Shown here in pieces: positions 25,201 to 36,592 of a stretch of DNA of 64,000 nt; positions within the stretch are counted from its first letter, which is position 1, and every line of letters begins with the position of its first letter. The notes under the pieces are model-generated. The model was given only the letters and a program-made list of their open reading frames with translations, was not told where the DNA came from and did not search any database. Source of the DNA: Prostheceraeus crozeri (Eukaryota; Platyhelminthes; Polycladida; Euryleptidae); contig CAJQUW010005746.1 in the NCBI GenBank assembly GCA_907163375.1, positions 124,001 through 188,000 of the forward strand, written 5' to 3'. The translations under genes were made by a program, and so were the position numbers.

Positions 25201-26469
25201 AGTGTCGTAATCTACAATTTGTGGATATTGATCGTCTCATGGATAACTTCCAATGGTAGTGTACAGACTATGATAGTTCAGAAGCTCAAGAAGTCTATGG
25301 AAGGCCCTGCTGGTAGTAACTCATTTACAGGATTATATGATTGATTTCTATTCTCATTCCTTTTATTTACATTTCGTATGACTTTGAATTTTGAGTTGTT
25401 TCTTAGTAAAATATAGTCACTCTTACTGATATCGAGAAGCTGATTAGTTCTATCTCGGAGGGCCGGGCCGAAATTCTGACAGTGAGTAAGTAGGCAACTT
25501 TTTTACTTTTTTTACCTACGTTTTTACTTTATGCGTGTCAATTCATCATCTCAAAATAAAGGATCATTTTCACAGTTTTCTGCTTGAGATTCGTGTGTGT
25601 TCTTAAGATTGCAGGCTTGTCAATACTTTATGATTTTAGATGTAGAGAATTTTGCCATGGGAATGCTATTGTGCAAAAATCGCAAGCGTGACGCGGCAAA
25701 ATTCGTTCCTTGAAGAAGCGTTTTTTCAAGTTGATAAATAAGTAGTGACTGAATTCGCGCACGAGACACTGAGAATTAAGCCTAGCTTTAAATGACACGC
25801 CTGTGATTACAGAACATTTAAGAAATCGCATGAGACTTGGCAGGTTTACTACCCTTTGTTTATTTTCTGTACCCAGAATCAATCTTTTTATATTTTGTGG
25901 GTCAATGAATAATGATATTTTGCGAACTTCTTCCAAATTATGGTTATATTATTGTGTAAATGCATATCATTTAATCAAGATGAATAATCCTAGGCTTTGT
26001 ATGACAATTAACTTGCCCTTTATGCAAGCATGTTGATGCAGTTTTAATTTTCTGTTTTTACTGCAATTGTGCAAAATTTCTGTATGCCGCAAGTGACGAC
26101 TAAAAATTGCTGAGAGTTGTTTGCCAAATCTGTGTGTCTAGTGCTTTATCATCAGTGTCTAACATAAACCAGAAAAAATTAATTTCTCGATTTAATATGA
26201 TGGATTTATGCAAGACAGGCGGTCATCTACTTTAGTCATAGAATTCGGCACCTTGACATTTTCCCACTTCAATTAGATTATGTTAGCCTATTTATTATCT
26301 TGAATAATAAATTCTTAGGGGACCTCGTCAACCAGTCCCTCTAATTCTACTAGGCCATATTTGCATGCAAGCCTAGGCTGTATGGGATGGTAGAGACATT
26401 TTTGTAACTTCCTCTGTGATGGTTGATCGCGATTGTGAATGCATGATTCTCCCCTCCAGCTTATAAAGC
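22298..26469. other. Noncoding interior with small repeats
   Basis: No gene seen. Around 23430-23545 a degenerate unit of roughly 25 bp (TGGCTAA, CTGTAGAAA) recurs about four times. A stretch near 23080-23135 is shared with 54465-54520 (CTCGTTCC-TGCAGAATCTCGT). Confidence 0.4.
23624..23660. repeat. Short hairpin AATAAAGCAC ... GTGCTTTATT
   Basis: Ten-base perfect arms around an inner GACC-GAA-GGTC stem-loop. A compact two-step palindrome, role unknown. Confidence 0.7.
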
Positions 26470-26765
26470 AATCGAATCGTGAGTCAAATATTCAATATGC
26501 GTCAAAACGTCTGACTTGAGTCAAATAGTCCAACGCGCCAGAATGCCATCGTGAGTCAAAAAGTATGACTTGCGTCAGTAAGAATGAAAATCGTGAGTCT
26601 CAGAAACCGAAACCGGCGGAAAGCAATGAATGCATTTATTGAATACATCTTAGCAAAACTCACCTGTATACCAAATTTGGTGAGATGCGAGCGTGCGGAA
26701 CAAAGTTTATTTGCGTCAAAATGTCCAACTTGGCGTCATTTTGTTTCACTTGCGTCATCTGCTGA
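26470..26765 (-). repeat. Right subterminal array of TGACGCAA motifs
   Basis: TTGCGTCA, TTGAGTCA and GTGAGTCA words, the reverse complement of the left array, occur about ten times up to 90 bp from the right end of the giant element. A 120-bp gap (near 26585-26700) without the motif interrupts the array. Confidence 0.65.
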
Positions 26766-26857
26766 CTATATGTATGGTGCCTCGAGGCACTAACTAGGCG
26801 CTAACTGGCACGAAATTTCGACTTCGTGCCTAAGTTAGTGACCTACAGTTTACAGTG

Positions 26858-27370
26858 TAGACTAGCGACCTGAAACGCAACGTGATCGAAATGCATGCAA
26901 TATCGACACTTGAAGATTCAGCATGCACCACAGCATAGGAAAATGAATTTCATTTGTCAGAAGAAATCTTCATTTAAGAGCTTCAAAATCTTGGTTTATT
27001 CATATGTTAAGTATAAAATTCAAATAATTTCAAAATAGCTTGATAGACAGTTACAGCGTAGGCCTAGTCATTTTACGACTTTGTAAGCGCTAGAATTCCT
27101 GGAAATGTGAGCAGTTTTCAGGGAGAATTTTTTATTTGAAATTCAATTAAATATATTCTCCATGCTACTTACACAATTCAAAAATTTTCTCGAGAATAGC
27201 TTGGTGAATATTTTGGGATCTACATTTTTGAACTACCCCGACTAAGTATGCTGAGAAAATGCAAATAGTTTTCTCATCAAATTCAAGCCCATCGTGCATG
27301 AGAACGGATAAGATGACGTGTGTATGAAGTTGTGTCTCCCCGATCCTCATGCTTCTTTTCTTTTTTCCAG
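26858..27370. other. Region upstream of the first coding exon of FUT8
   Basis: Noncoding. It ends with a good 3' splice site (pyrimidine tract and TTCCAG at 27365-27370), implying that an upstream untranslated exon exists elsewhere. No promoter element can be assigned from sequence alone. Confidence 0.5.
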
Positions 27371-27400
27371 GCTTCTGATTCAAGTTAACCAAGCGTTGTC

Positions 27401-27627
27401 ATGAATACCAACTGTGTCAGGACTATGAGCTCTCGTCTGCTACTGGTAGCGATGGGATGCTTTGTTGTAATGCTACTTATCTACTTCATCAGCCCTTCAG
27501 CTAATTCGTTGAGCAATAGAGATGAAATTTATAATACCATTCATACTCGACTGAAGAAACTGGCCAATAATTTGAAGAATGACCGGGAAGGAAAAAATGA
27601 AATCACGTCAATTGCAAAGGAGCTCAG
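27401..27627 (+). CDS. FUT8: FUT8 exon 1 (coding): cytoplasmic tail, membrane anchor, start of stem
   Basis: First coding exon of alpha-1,6-fucosyltransferase, which moves fucose from GDP-fucose to the innermost GlcNAc of N-glycans in the Golgi lumen. It encodes residues 1-75. A short tail (MNTNCVRTMSSR) is followed by one hydrophobic segment (about residues 13-30, LLLVAMGCFVVMLLIYFI), the signal anchor of a type II membrane protein, then a charged stem. The ATG at 27401 is preceded in frame by TAA at 27386-27388, and the exon begins after a 3' splice site at 27370, so about 30 bp are 5' untranslated. The donor is AG|GTAAAT at 27628. It ends two bases into codon 76. The assignment depends on the downstream exons, as anchor sequences are poorly conserved. 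Confidence 0.85.
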
Positions 27628-27657
27628 GTAAATAATTGAGATTTGTACCATAGTTGT

Positions 27658-29500
27658 TAGAATAGAATAGAATGCGTATATTTGATAGATTGAAAATCAA
27701 TACAGTTTCATACGCAAGTCAAATGAAGATGCATGTACAAAAGATCGAAGAAAAACAAAAACATCAAATTATATCAAGGGAGTGAATTCATAACGGATAT
27801 ACACATACCGCCGTAGAAAATACATGGCTAGGACATTTTACTGTTGACCAATTGACAGGCATACGGGAAAAATGTCTTTAATCTTCTCTCAGTGCGGCAG
27901 ACTGGAAGACGGAAGTGAGAGGTAAAAGTCTTTCGGAAGATAGCTATTCAAAGGATGTTCTTTATTACAATCACATTTCGTCAGAAAGTCAACAGCAGCC
28001 TTTTCAAAACGGGATTTGATCGATGTAAATTTACTACAATCACAGCCTCGACCACATATGATACGATGAGCTCGATTTTGAAAATTCTGTAACTTTTTAG
28101 TGTGCACAGCATTTAAACGACCATAGACTGGTGAGGCATACAAAAACAGTGACGAAATCAATGAATGGTACACGTTCATGAGATCATCAACATGCAAAAT
28201 TTTCTTTAAAACTAGGATAACATTGAGACGTTGTGACGCTTTTTTGATAACATTTACTATTTGATCTTCCCATGACAGAGTATCAATAATGATGAATCCT
28301 AAAATACATACTCTACTTGAGATACAAGAAAATACAGAATTATGAGCTGAACATACGTGATTACTTGAACGCTGGAATCAAAGTATTGAACATTTGGAAG
28401 TGTTCAGTGAAAGACCCATTTCAGAAATAGTCGATACAATTCTTCCCATATGGGAGAATGAATATTCATTGACAGTTTCAATAATTGTGACATCATCAGC
28501 GTATAATACTATCTTTGACTGCAATGTTTTTGACTATGTATTGCACAAAATAGACATAAAGATGGCAAAAAGATATGGTCCCATCACTGATCCCTGGGGA
28601 ACACCTGATTGAACAGGAAATGCAGCACCTGTGACACCATTGATATCTGTCACTAAGAAAAGTCAGAAGCCAGCGTAGGAAACCATGATCAAAATTCAGC
28701 TGGTTCAAATGATTTATTAGTCTGTGGTGTTGCAGCCTACCGAAAGCCTTCGTCATATCTAGACAAGATAGATGAACAGCATCGGTTGATGGCATATCGA
28801 GAGACGAGGACACAAAATCTACGATGTCAATTAATACACTTGTAGTAGATCCTAATGGCCGAAAAGCATGCTGGTGGGTCCCGTAAGACTCGACAAAAAG
28901 TCCCTTTAACCGATGTACAATTAGCTCTTCAAATACTCTTGATATTGCTGACAGGATAGAAATAGGTCTGAAATCTTTGATAGTCGGCTTGCATTTCTTC
29001 GGAACAGGACACACTCGACCGCATTTCAATAATGATGAAAAGCTTTGATCGGATATTGACCGGTTGACGATTTTTGCTATTGGCTTGCAGAGCAAGGGAT
29101 CACCTTCTTTGAGTAAGCGGGGAGCAACAAGATCAGGACCTGCAGATTTATTGGGGTTTAGTCTTGATAAAACATTATAAACATCTTCATCAGACACAGT
29201 AAAGTCAAAAACTTCATTTGATAACGGTTGTAAATGGACATCATCATTGTGATTGAAATTACGGTAAAACTCATTAGAAAGAGCAGATAACAGGGAATGA
29301 ACTTCACCTAAAGATGCAGACAAACCACCCAAAGAACTCGATTGACCTTTATTGCGGATGTTATTTATCACATCCCATGCATGTTTAGTAGACCTCTTGC
29401 AGTTTTGTTGCGCCCAAATCTTTTTTGATTTGACAATCTCCTGCTTGACTTTCACTTTGAAATGCTGATAAGCCACCCAGGACATAAAAGAATAAATTCC
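27658..29500 (-). pseudogene. CR1/jockey-type non-LTR retrotransposon, 5'-truncated and frameshifted
   Basis: Minus-strand reverse transcriptase remnant in FUT8 intron 1. From 29485 a 329-codon frame carries the RT palm and fingers (LNPNKSAGPDLVAPRLLKEG, PVPKKCKPTIKDFRPISILS, HQHAFRPLGSTT, LDMTKAFGRLQHHRL). The frame is lost near 28650. A second frame holds SGVPQGSVMGPYLF and the catalytic LYADD at about 28480-28500. A third segment (27889-28197) holds the C-terminal SLFLYASPVYG..LQNFQNRAHRII region. The 3' end is marked by three ATTCT units (minus strand) at about 27658-27675, the simple-repeat tail usual for CR1-related clades. The endonuclease domain is absent, so the copy is 5'-truncated. 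Dead. Confidence 0.9.
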
Positions 29501-30217
29501 TTTAATTTCGGTTTTACTTTGAAAGTGCGAAAATAATTGAAAACTGTTGAGAACAGTGAAATTAACTGAAATACTTATTTGTCAGAATAGTCCAGTTATT
29601 TTCACAGTAAATGCTGGAACATTCCAGAAATATTCAGAAAAACTAAACTAAAATATAATGCATTTCCCAATTTTTGTTCTTTGGTCTTGATGAACCATAT
29701 TTCATCAGTCATTTGCGTTTCTTCTATCAATCTTGTAATTGTGCATCAATTAAATGAAACCAAAGTTAGCAAAAGTATCAGTAAATTCTAGGCTATATGA
29801 GAGTACAGATTGTTGCCGAATTTAACCCACGCCTCACTGGGGGTGTTTTTCGCCCCCTTTTTCGATTTTTATTTGAATATCTTTTGAATAAACCAAGCAA
29901 GCTATGTCTACCAGATTTCTAATAGCTTACTTTCTACGTATTATGCAACTTTTGACTGAAGGAAAATAAATGTGGGACTATACTTTTGACGTGAAATCTA
30001 TTTTAAAATTTGAAGGAATATTTTGGCTGATTTCATTTCTAATAATGCATATTGCGGTATCAATTCTTGATGAAATAAGATGTGATCTCATAAAGGATTC
30101 TTCCTTTCATTATAGACATATTCACAGATGCAAAGTTTTTGAATTTGAAATTTGAATATTTCGCAATCTTACCAGAAAGATCAATTTGAAGCAATATCTA
30201 TGCCCGATCAACTTTTG
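29501..30217. other. Intronic noncoding sequence
   Basis: FUT8 intron 1. No feature recognised. Confidence 0.45.
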
Positions 30218-30805
30218 CAGACAAAGTAACGCCAATAATGTATTCATCATATATATTTCTCCTGAGCGCTTTCGCGGCCTCTCTCGTAATCGTTTTATTG
30301 GTAACGTTTTTTCTTCTTACTTCAGTGTTTTGAGTTTCTCAAAGGATTCTTTTCTTTTACCTATTTTAGAGTCTCTTTGCATATCAAACATGCGTCAAGC
30401 CCTTTGTGTGCAAAAGGAACTGAAACATTCCCTTTCTTTACTATGGTTTGTTATTTACTTCACCTTTTGCCCTTTTTCCCCTTTTATTCTTGGTATTAAT
30501 TATTATTATTAATTCAGTAATTGTTCAATTTTTTTTGTTTATTTATTTCATGACTTTTATTGTATTGTCTGTGTATAGTTAACATTGCTTGTCATTGTTT
30601 TCATGTGTTCTGGTAGATGATGCTCTGACAGTGATTGTGTACGAGGTGAATTGACATTACGTGAACTGATTTTCTGTAACTTACATGTCTGTGTTTATGT
30701 CACAACGGTCGTACTCCTCGTGATGAGAGAGCCCGCGAAAGCGCTCAGGAGAAATAAATATGATGAATACATTGGCGTTACTTTGTCTGAGAAAGATCAA
30801 TCACT
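30218..30805. repeat. Foldback with about 70-bp arms and a 450-bp loop
   Basis: 30218-30285 and 30722-30800 are reverse complements with few differences. Both contain AGACAAAGTAACGCCAAT, TGTATTCATCAT and CTCCTGAGCGCTTTCGCGG. The loop is pyrimidine-rich noncoding sequence. It may be a foldback transposon or the joined ends of a larger element. Confidence 0.75.
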
Positions 30806-31189
30806 TATTGAATCCAGCAAGGTACGCTTTCGATCAAGGCGTTAAGGTTGATTGCTGCTTGATCCTATTGACTCTTCCACTCTTGCTTCAGCAAAACTTC
30901 AAGTCGGGAGGGACCATCTCCGGACAGAATTGACCATCTCATACGAGTCAAATAATGCGTTTCATTAAATCCCAGACATTTTCTTGGGATTGAGGTCTGA
31001 ATAGCAAGCGGGCCATTATAGAATCTTTGAATGAAATATGTCGCACACCTCCTGCGGTAGCTGTCCCATCATTTTGAAAGTTTGAAATTTGAATTCGACC
31101 ATTTATGATGAATATACTCATAGCAAAAAACATGCCCAAAATAATCAGAGGAATTTTATAGCATATATTGTGCTTACATAGTGCAATAA

Positions 31190-31300
31190 ATTGGATCAGG
31201 AAAGCATCACCTATGTCTAAAATATGTTGATTTAAGGCCTTTTGTCAATAAAGATCACACTTATGTTGCATGGTACTTACTACTGTTTTGTAAGTATACA
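31190..31300 (+). repeat. Repeat shared, inverted, with the 35.3-36.3 kb element
   Basis: Contains TATGTTGATTTAAGGCCTTTT, AATAAAGATCACAC and TACTACTGTTTTGTAAGT, matching the reverse complement of about 36035-36130. Probably a fragment of the same CACTG-ended family, without recognisable ends here. Confidence 0.65.
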
Positions 31301-31642
31301 TAAAGGTATAAACTGCCCTTAACCACGGATGTTTGGGGTGTTCCGTAACTACGAGTGAACTGCGCGTGGCAATGTCAATGCGGCTAAGGCCGGAAGCATA
31401 CGTGACAAGCCGTAAACCATCAGCTATAAGCCGCAACATGTAAACATATTTTTAGCAATCAAAAGAAACAGAAAATCAAGTACTACAAAAATTATGACGC
31501 ACCATAATTTCTCTAAAAGTGCACCGATTTCGACGAGCAATACATCGAAAAAGTGCTCAAAGAGAACCCTTAGACTTTTGACGTATCTCATTCTTGATCA
31601 GGTTCACATTTTTCTGCATTTCACATCATTTTCCTCTTTCAG

Positions 31643-31771
31643 AGTTACCATTGGTGATCAAGGCTTGAATTCCCGCCAAAAAGAGTTGGAAAAACTTGAG
31701 AAAAAACTGAAGATTGCAACGGCCCAATTCAATGCCATCAAAACGGTTACAAAGATGCTGCAACAAAGTGT
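31643..31771 (+). CDS. FUT8: FUT8 exon 2: coiled-coil stem
   Basis: Follows a 3' splice site (TTTTCCTCTTTCAG to 31642) and completes codon 76 as AGA. Residues 77-118 read VTIGDQGLNSRQKELEKLEKKLKIATAQFNAIKTV..., a strong heptad-patterned helix as expected for the FUT8 stem and dimerisation coiled coil. The donor is less certain: AGTGT|GTATTA at 31772 keeps the frame with exon 3, whereas GT dinucleotides at 31768 and 31770 would not. The sequence is not conserved enough for identity on its own; position, phase and composition support it. Confidence 0.7.
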
Positions 31772-32790
31772 GTATTAAACAATTTGATTGGGGGTTAAAA
31801 AAGCATGCTATAAAGCAATATTTTTAAGGCGTTTCACGAGTCGAATTCTCTACCGTGGAATTTGAAAGTTTGAAACAATGGGGTGTAGGCTCGAGGAGCA
31901 GACAAAGTGAGATTATAAGAGCTTCTCATAGTAATAGAATAAATGCAGCGAAGAGAAATCATCAATAAAAATCATATTCAATCGTTTAAACAGACTATGA
32001 AATTCATTATAATTGAGTTGTAAGAATATGCGTTCAATTCCCCTATTCCACGCCTCAAATGGAAGTGCTTCATTATTACATCGGCTGATGGATTTCTCAA
32101 TGCCACGAAGTGGACTACTGTCTGCAATTGCTACAAAAATGACTGTTGTAAGCATGATTTCGTATGTTACGACCACATGTTTCACGTTGCAATTGTCTGA
32201 TGAGGTATACCAGTACATGTATGGACGCTTGGAATTGTGCGTCTGGGCAAGGGCTACTACCATAGAGGTCGTATTGTCAGATATCTATGTTATCTAGAGC
32301 GGACATGAAATATCTACAACATATATTCACAACGGAGACAAAATAAATTTAAAGCAGAGTTATTTGTGAATGTGTCATTTGAGTGTTTATAGTTTGCAAT
32401 TCTGCCTGTGGACTCATCAGAAAGAAAACTTTTAGTACTTAATATTTACTTACATTGGACGTATGCAACAACAATGTGCAGCGGCATCTCTAATTGAGGT
32501 TTCATCATTGCATCAATGAATTGTACCTGACACTATAGTAACTGTAGTGAAAATTGTGGACGATAAATCACGAAATGTCTACATAATAGAGCAGAAAATT
32601 CTTTGTAAAGTGGTAAATAGGTGGCTGTTTTGCAGAATGAGACTGGTGTCTTGATAACATGAAAGATAATTCATTGGAAACGACTATCAATTTATGTCAA
32701 TCAATTGTCTCTCTAGACAAGAGAGGACAATAGCATAGATATCTGATCTCTGTGGCTAGAAGAGTTAATCTAATTTTCTATATGTTTAAC

Positions 32791-33311
32791 CACAGAATTA
32801 GACAGGTCGTCTCTTCTTCCGTTTGACTAGAAGGGAAACATTGGAACATGTAACGTAAATGAAATGGCACAATCTGCTGACTAAATACCATAGCAATCGA
32901 ACAATGAGCAGCCAGTTCAACATTAAACACGCCAAATTGTCCAAAGTTTCAGTGACTGTTGTCAACCAGATCACACAGCAAAGAGACACAGTCGATGTCA
33001 AGTTCTACAGAGAAGTTTGTGAACGTTTTTTCATGCGCCTGCTAACTTTTTTTAAAATGATCGGAGGGCCCAACATTATCGAGAAAACTTTTGCGCAATG
33101 ATCTGAATTCTTCGAATCTGAAGGAGTCGTGGCGATCGGAGCATTTTGAAGGAATTCACGGCAATCCGCAAGCGACGCACGACTTTTTTCCTATCTCTGT
33201 AAGGTATTAAAAATTTCTTTTTGCCCACTTATTAAGTTCCTGCATGTGCCATCTGTTTGAATCAGTTTGCACTTCTAGCAAAGTGATACGGTTAAACACT
33301 CTAATTCTGTG
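32791..33311 (+). mobile_element. hAT-like MITE, 521 bp
   Basis: Ends CACAGAATTAGA (32791) and TCTAATTCTGTG (to 33311), perfect 12-bp inverted repeats. The flanks TGTTTAAC (32783-32790) and GGTTTAAC (33312-33319) agree at 7 of 8 positions, the 8-bp duplication expected of hAT elements. Noncoding; near-identical in length and sequence to 42463-42983 and 43910-44430. It lies in FUT8 intron 2. Confidence 0.9.
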
Positions 33312-33319
33312 GGTTTAAC

Positions 33320-34564
33320 CGATCAAGAAGCTAATCATCCGTTTCATTTTAAGTAAAGACATTCCAACAGCAGAATTACCGAAATGAGGTAAAACGCTCT
33401 CTTTTCAAATGCCAATTGCCATATCAACAGCATAATGAAAACGAAATCTAACGCAAATTCACCCTGATCGATGTTGATCTGTAGCGGCAGACATGAAGCA
33501 AAAAGACAAATAGCAACTAACAAGAAAGGGCTTGAACAAGTGTGATGGACAACATTAAAATGTGTGTTTTCTTGATAGCAATGAAGAAATCCATTACACA
33601 GATTTATCGATGGATCCCATAATGGTATATTTTATGTTTTCTTGGATTTATTGTTTTTGAGAAATTTATTAAATGTTATTGGAGTAATGATTTTAAGGGA
33701 AAAAGCGATTAGCTAATATTAATTCAGCTAACATCCATCTGTATTCCAAGTTTATTGAGATGCAGACGAACAGAAAAATTAGTATTACAAATCGGTTGAC
33801 ATATAAAATTATGATTGGTAGAAATTACCTTTGTGCAACGCTTTGCTCTGTTTGACCCTGAGGATACAGATCCGTCATTCACTTCAGTTTCTTAGTCTAA
33901 TCTTCATCTACACGAGCGCAACTGACAAGGACGTTCTGCGTCCGTTCTGTAGGTCCAACTGCATGAGTCCAACCAATCGGTTCAGCATTCCCCACTTGCC
34001 ACGTTAAATGTACAGCGCATTCGATGGACCTGTGGTCATTCGAAAAGGACCAGTCTTTTGAAAAAGAAGAGTTTCTTGAAGTGCATTTAATAAATACTTA
34101 ATTTGCAAATAATTTGATTGGGTCTCAACGGGCTAAACGAAAAAGAAAGAGCTGCGTCTTTCTGTCATGATTCATTTTTCCACGATAATCGGATACAGCT
34201 TCATCAGTAACAAGTTCAATTGAATCAACGTAAGAAATTATATATTAAATTTTTTGTTGAATATATTATGAATTAAATATCTGCAATATCTATAGTTGAA
34301 AAGTCAGCCTATGAAAACATTAACACTGATTTGTCCTGAAACATAGATATTGTAGTGGTGCTTGCTGTGAATTACTTGTGAAACTATAAGCGCAATGTTG
34401 TAAAACTAAAGAAATAATATGACATGCTCTATGAACGAGAAATTCAAATAATTTTGCATTTTATAGACAATTTCTTAAATGCAATTTTTTTCCTCTGCGC
34501 TCTTTGTAAAGGAAATTCTTGTAGGCAGTTTCGAAGATTCATGTGTATCACCATTTTGTCATAG
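33320..34564. other. Intronic noncoding sequence
   Basis: FUT8 intron 2. No element or gene recognised. Confidence 0.45.
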
Positions 34565-34632
34565 GAACATTGATGAATTGAAGGAGAAAATCTGTGAGGA
34601 AATGCACCATCTGAAACCAGATGAGCTTCAAG
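34565..34632 (+). CDS. FUT8: FUT8 exon 3: short stem exon
   Basis: A 68-bp exon after TTTTGTCATAG, encoding NIDELKEKICEEMHHLKPDELQ (residues 120-141), a charged helix continuing the stem coiled coil. The donor is CAAG|GTACTG at 34633. It starts one base into a shared codon and ends with one base of codon 142, which exon 4 completes as GAA. Small size and low conservation make it less certain than the catalytic exons, but phase fits both neighbours. Confidence 0.7.
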
Positions 34633-35284
34633 GTACTGTTTGCCATTTATTTTTCAGATCGCATGGTGTTATCGATGCTGATGGAGAATTGCATGAACAC
34701 TGACCATAGGTTGCATACTTTCAATGAACCATGCTTGTGATAGGCTCAATTGTTAACTGTCGGACGGAAAATTGGTTTTTGTTTTAAATCTTTAACGACA
34801 AAAATTTCGAAATTTAAGCTGCTTCTAATGAAATTTGAATAAGCCAGTGAACTGCCGAATAATTATAAGAGAAAATAGTATTTCACGCAGAAAAACCCCA
34901 TGTCTTAGTAATTACTGTGGTGCAAAAACGCAAGCCGAAATATCATCTCGGACAGCACTGCACGTCATTGAAGTTTCGTCTGCATTATAACTCACCCTGT
35001 ATATTCACGATATCCAATTTCAAAAAATTTGAACTCATTGTCGTTTATATCCAGTAAGCATTATGATTCACAGTCTGTGCCATACATCGAATTATATTCT
35101 GCTTAATTATTTGCCTCTAGAATGAAGAATTTGACACCAATTATACTGATTTCTAATGTGATGGGGTCCTCTGTGGGATCTCGATTTTTGCGGACAGCGG
35201 GAATTCGCCTGCGGTCACGGACACGGGCATGTTCAATAATAGCTTCATCTGCGAATTCATACCCGGTCAGTGGATCTGCAGGTA

Positions 35285-36278
35285 CACTGTAAATCGCTGG
35301 ATACGAAAATTTTCATACAAACATATACCAAATTCATATACATACAATTTGAAACCAACATTTGATACGAGATTCTCTTATACTTACAGAGATCTGGTAT
35401 GTTTTTCATACGAAATCTCACTTACTTTCGTATGTGATTGGTATGTAGCGATACGAACTATTCTATCTGTGATTGGCTGTCTAACAATGAAATACGAGTT
35501 TTTGGTATGTTTTATATACGAGACCCAATGCAAATTCGTCCTAATTCTTATGCCTCTGGTATGTAGAGGTTTAAGTCATATAGCAAAAAATATGTATATT
35601 ACATACTGCTGTCAAATAACTTTTTTCGGTAATACCAGTCGTGCATATTTCTTTTTTGATAGTGTGATAGCTAACTAGATTAGATTTATTGTGAATTTTA
35701 CGCTATACGAGTGTGTCGTCGTTGCTACTTGTCTAGTAACATTAACACGACGTTTGGATAGCTCTACTTTATGAACTAAGTTGATTAACATAAATTCATT
35801 CAAACGATGTCTTTCGTGCAACCATGTTGACTTATATATCTCAAACATAAATATTTTTGCGTTCATGAATTATGATGTGTTTTTATTTCGGATTGATAAT
35901 AATATGCTTAATTTCAAAATTACATAATGTATAATTGTTGATGGTTGAATACTTATTGATTATTTATGAAATGCCTTAGACTTACATGTATTAAAATCGA
36001 ATTCAGTATTGAAAGTTTGACTCTTGAATGTCACTATCTCACTACTTACAAAACAGTAGTAACATTAGTGTGATCTTTATTGAAAAAAGGCCTTAAATCA
36101 ACATACTTTAGACATAATTGATGCTTTCTTTTAACATTGTGCTGGTATGGCTTTAGTATGCAAAGCATACCACATTTGAATTAACATACGAAAATCATAC
36201 AAATAGATACAGAAATATAGCAAAACATATTTTGGCATGCATCCTTCGTATGTGATTGGTATTGAGCGATTTACAGTG
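35285..36278. mobile_element. 994-bp element with CACTGTAAATCGCT inverted ends
   Basis: CACTGTAAATCGCT at 35285 and AGCGATTTACAGTG ending at 36278, with TA on both sides. Internal words such as GTATGTGATTGGTAT-, ATACGA and TCATACGA recur in both orientations. A 149-codon open frame at 35229-35678 crosses the left end and has no domain, so I treat it as chance. Located in FUT8 intron 3. Non-autonomous. Confidence 0.8.
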
Positions 36279-36592
36279 TATAGGGATTCATGGCAGCATG
36301 CATGACGTAGGCCCAATGTGGGCTAGGGTCATTGTATAATTGAAGTCACTATCCTTTAGTCACTATTTCTAAAGGCTAGACCTATGCCTGTGTTAGCAAC
36401 GCTTGGCGTGAACTTCTGTGTCGCATTGTCATTGCGGGACAATGCCGACAACGAATTTCCCGATAGTGCAGCTTGCACTATTTCGCGATCAGATGTGGGA
36501 ACATCCTGTATTGCCAGCTTCAGCGTTTCTTGGAAGAAGCCAATGTGACACGGGCACGGGCCACACCACAGTTAAATGTATAAGCAGATATA

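Larger units (their letters stand above)
5926..26857. mobile_element. Candidate giant 20.9-kb inverted-repeat transposon, non-autonomous
   Basis: The left end reads CACTGTAAACTCTAGGGCAC and the right end, reverse-complemented, CACTGTAAACTGTAGGTCAC. Both are flanked outward by TA (5924-5925 and 26858-26859). Moving inward, both ends carry GGCACGAA, then TAGTGCCT, then an array of TGACGCAA/TGACTCAA words (about 6128-6330 left; 26470-26765 right, opposite strand). Shared order and polarity argue that these are the two ends of one element. No transposase of its own is visible inside. The interior holds other transposons, microsatellites and duplicated blocks. The alternative is two separate broken insertions of the same family facing each other by chance. 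CACTGTAAA ends with TA flanks also define three smaller elements in the window. The superfamily is not settled: the end sequence suggests a CACTA-like group, the TA flank a Tc/mariner-like one. Confidence 0.55.

Noticed and set aside
35229-35678. 149-codon open frame on the plus strand
   Set aside because: It crosses the left end of the 994-bp CACTG-ended element, has low-complexity Tyr/Phe-rich composition and no domain; treated as chance.
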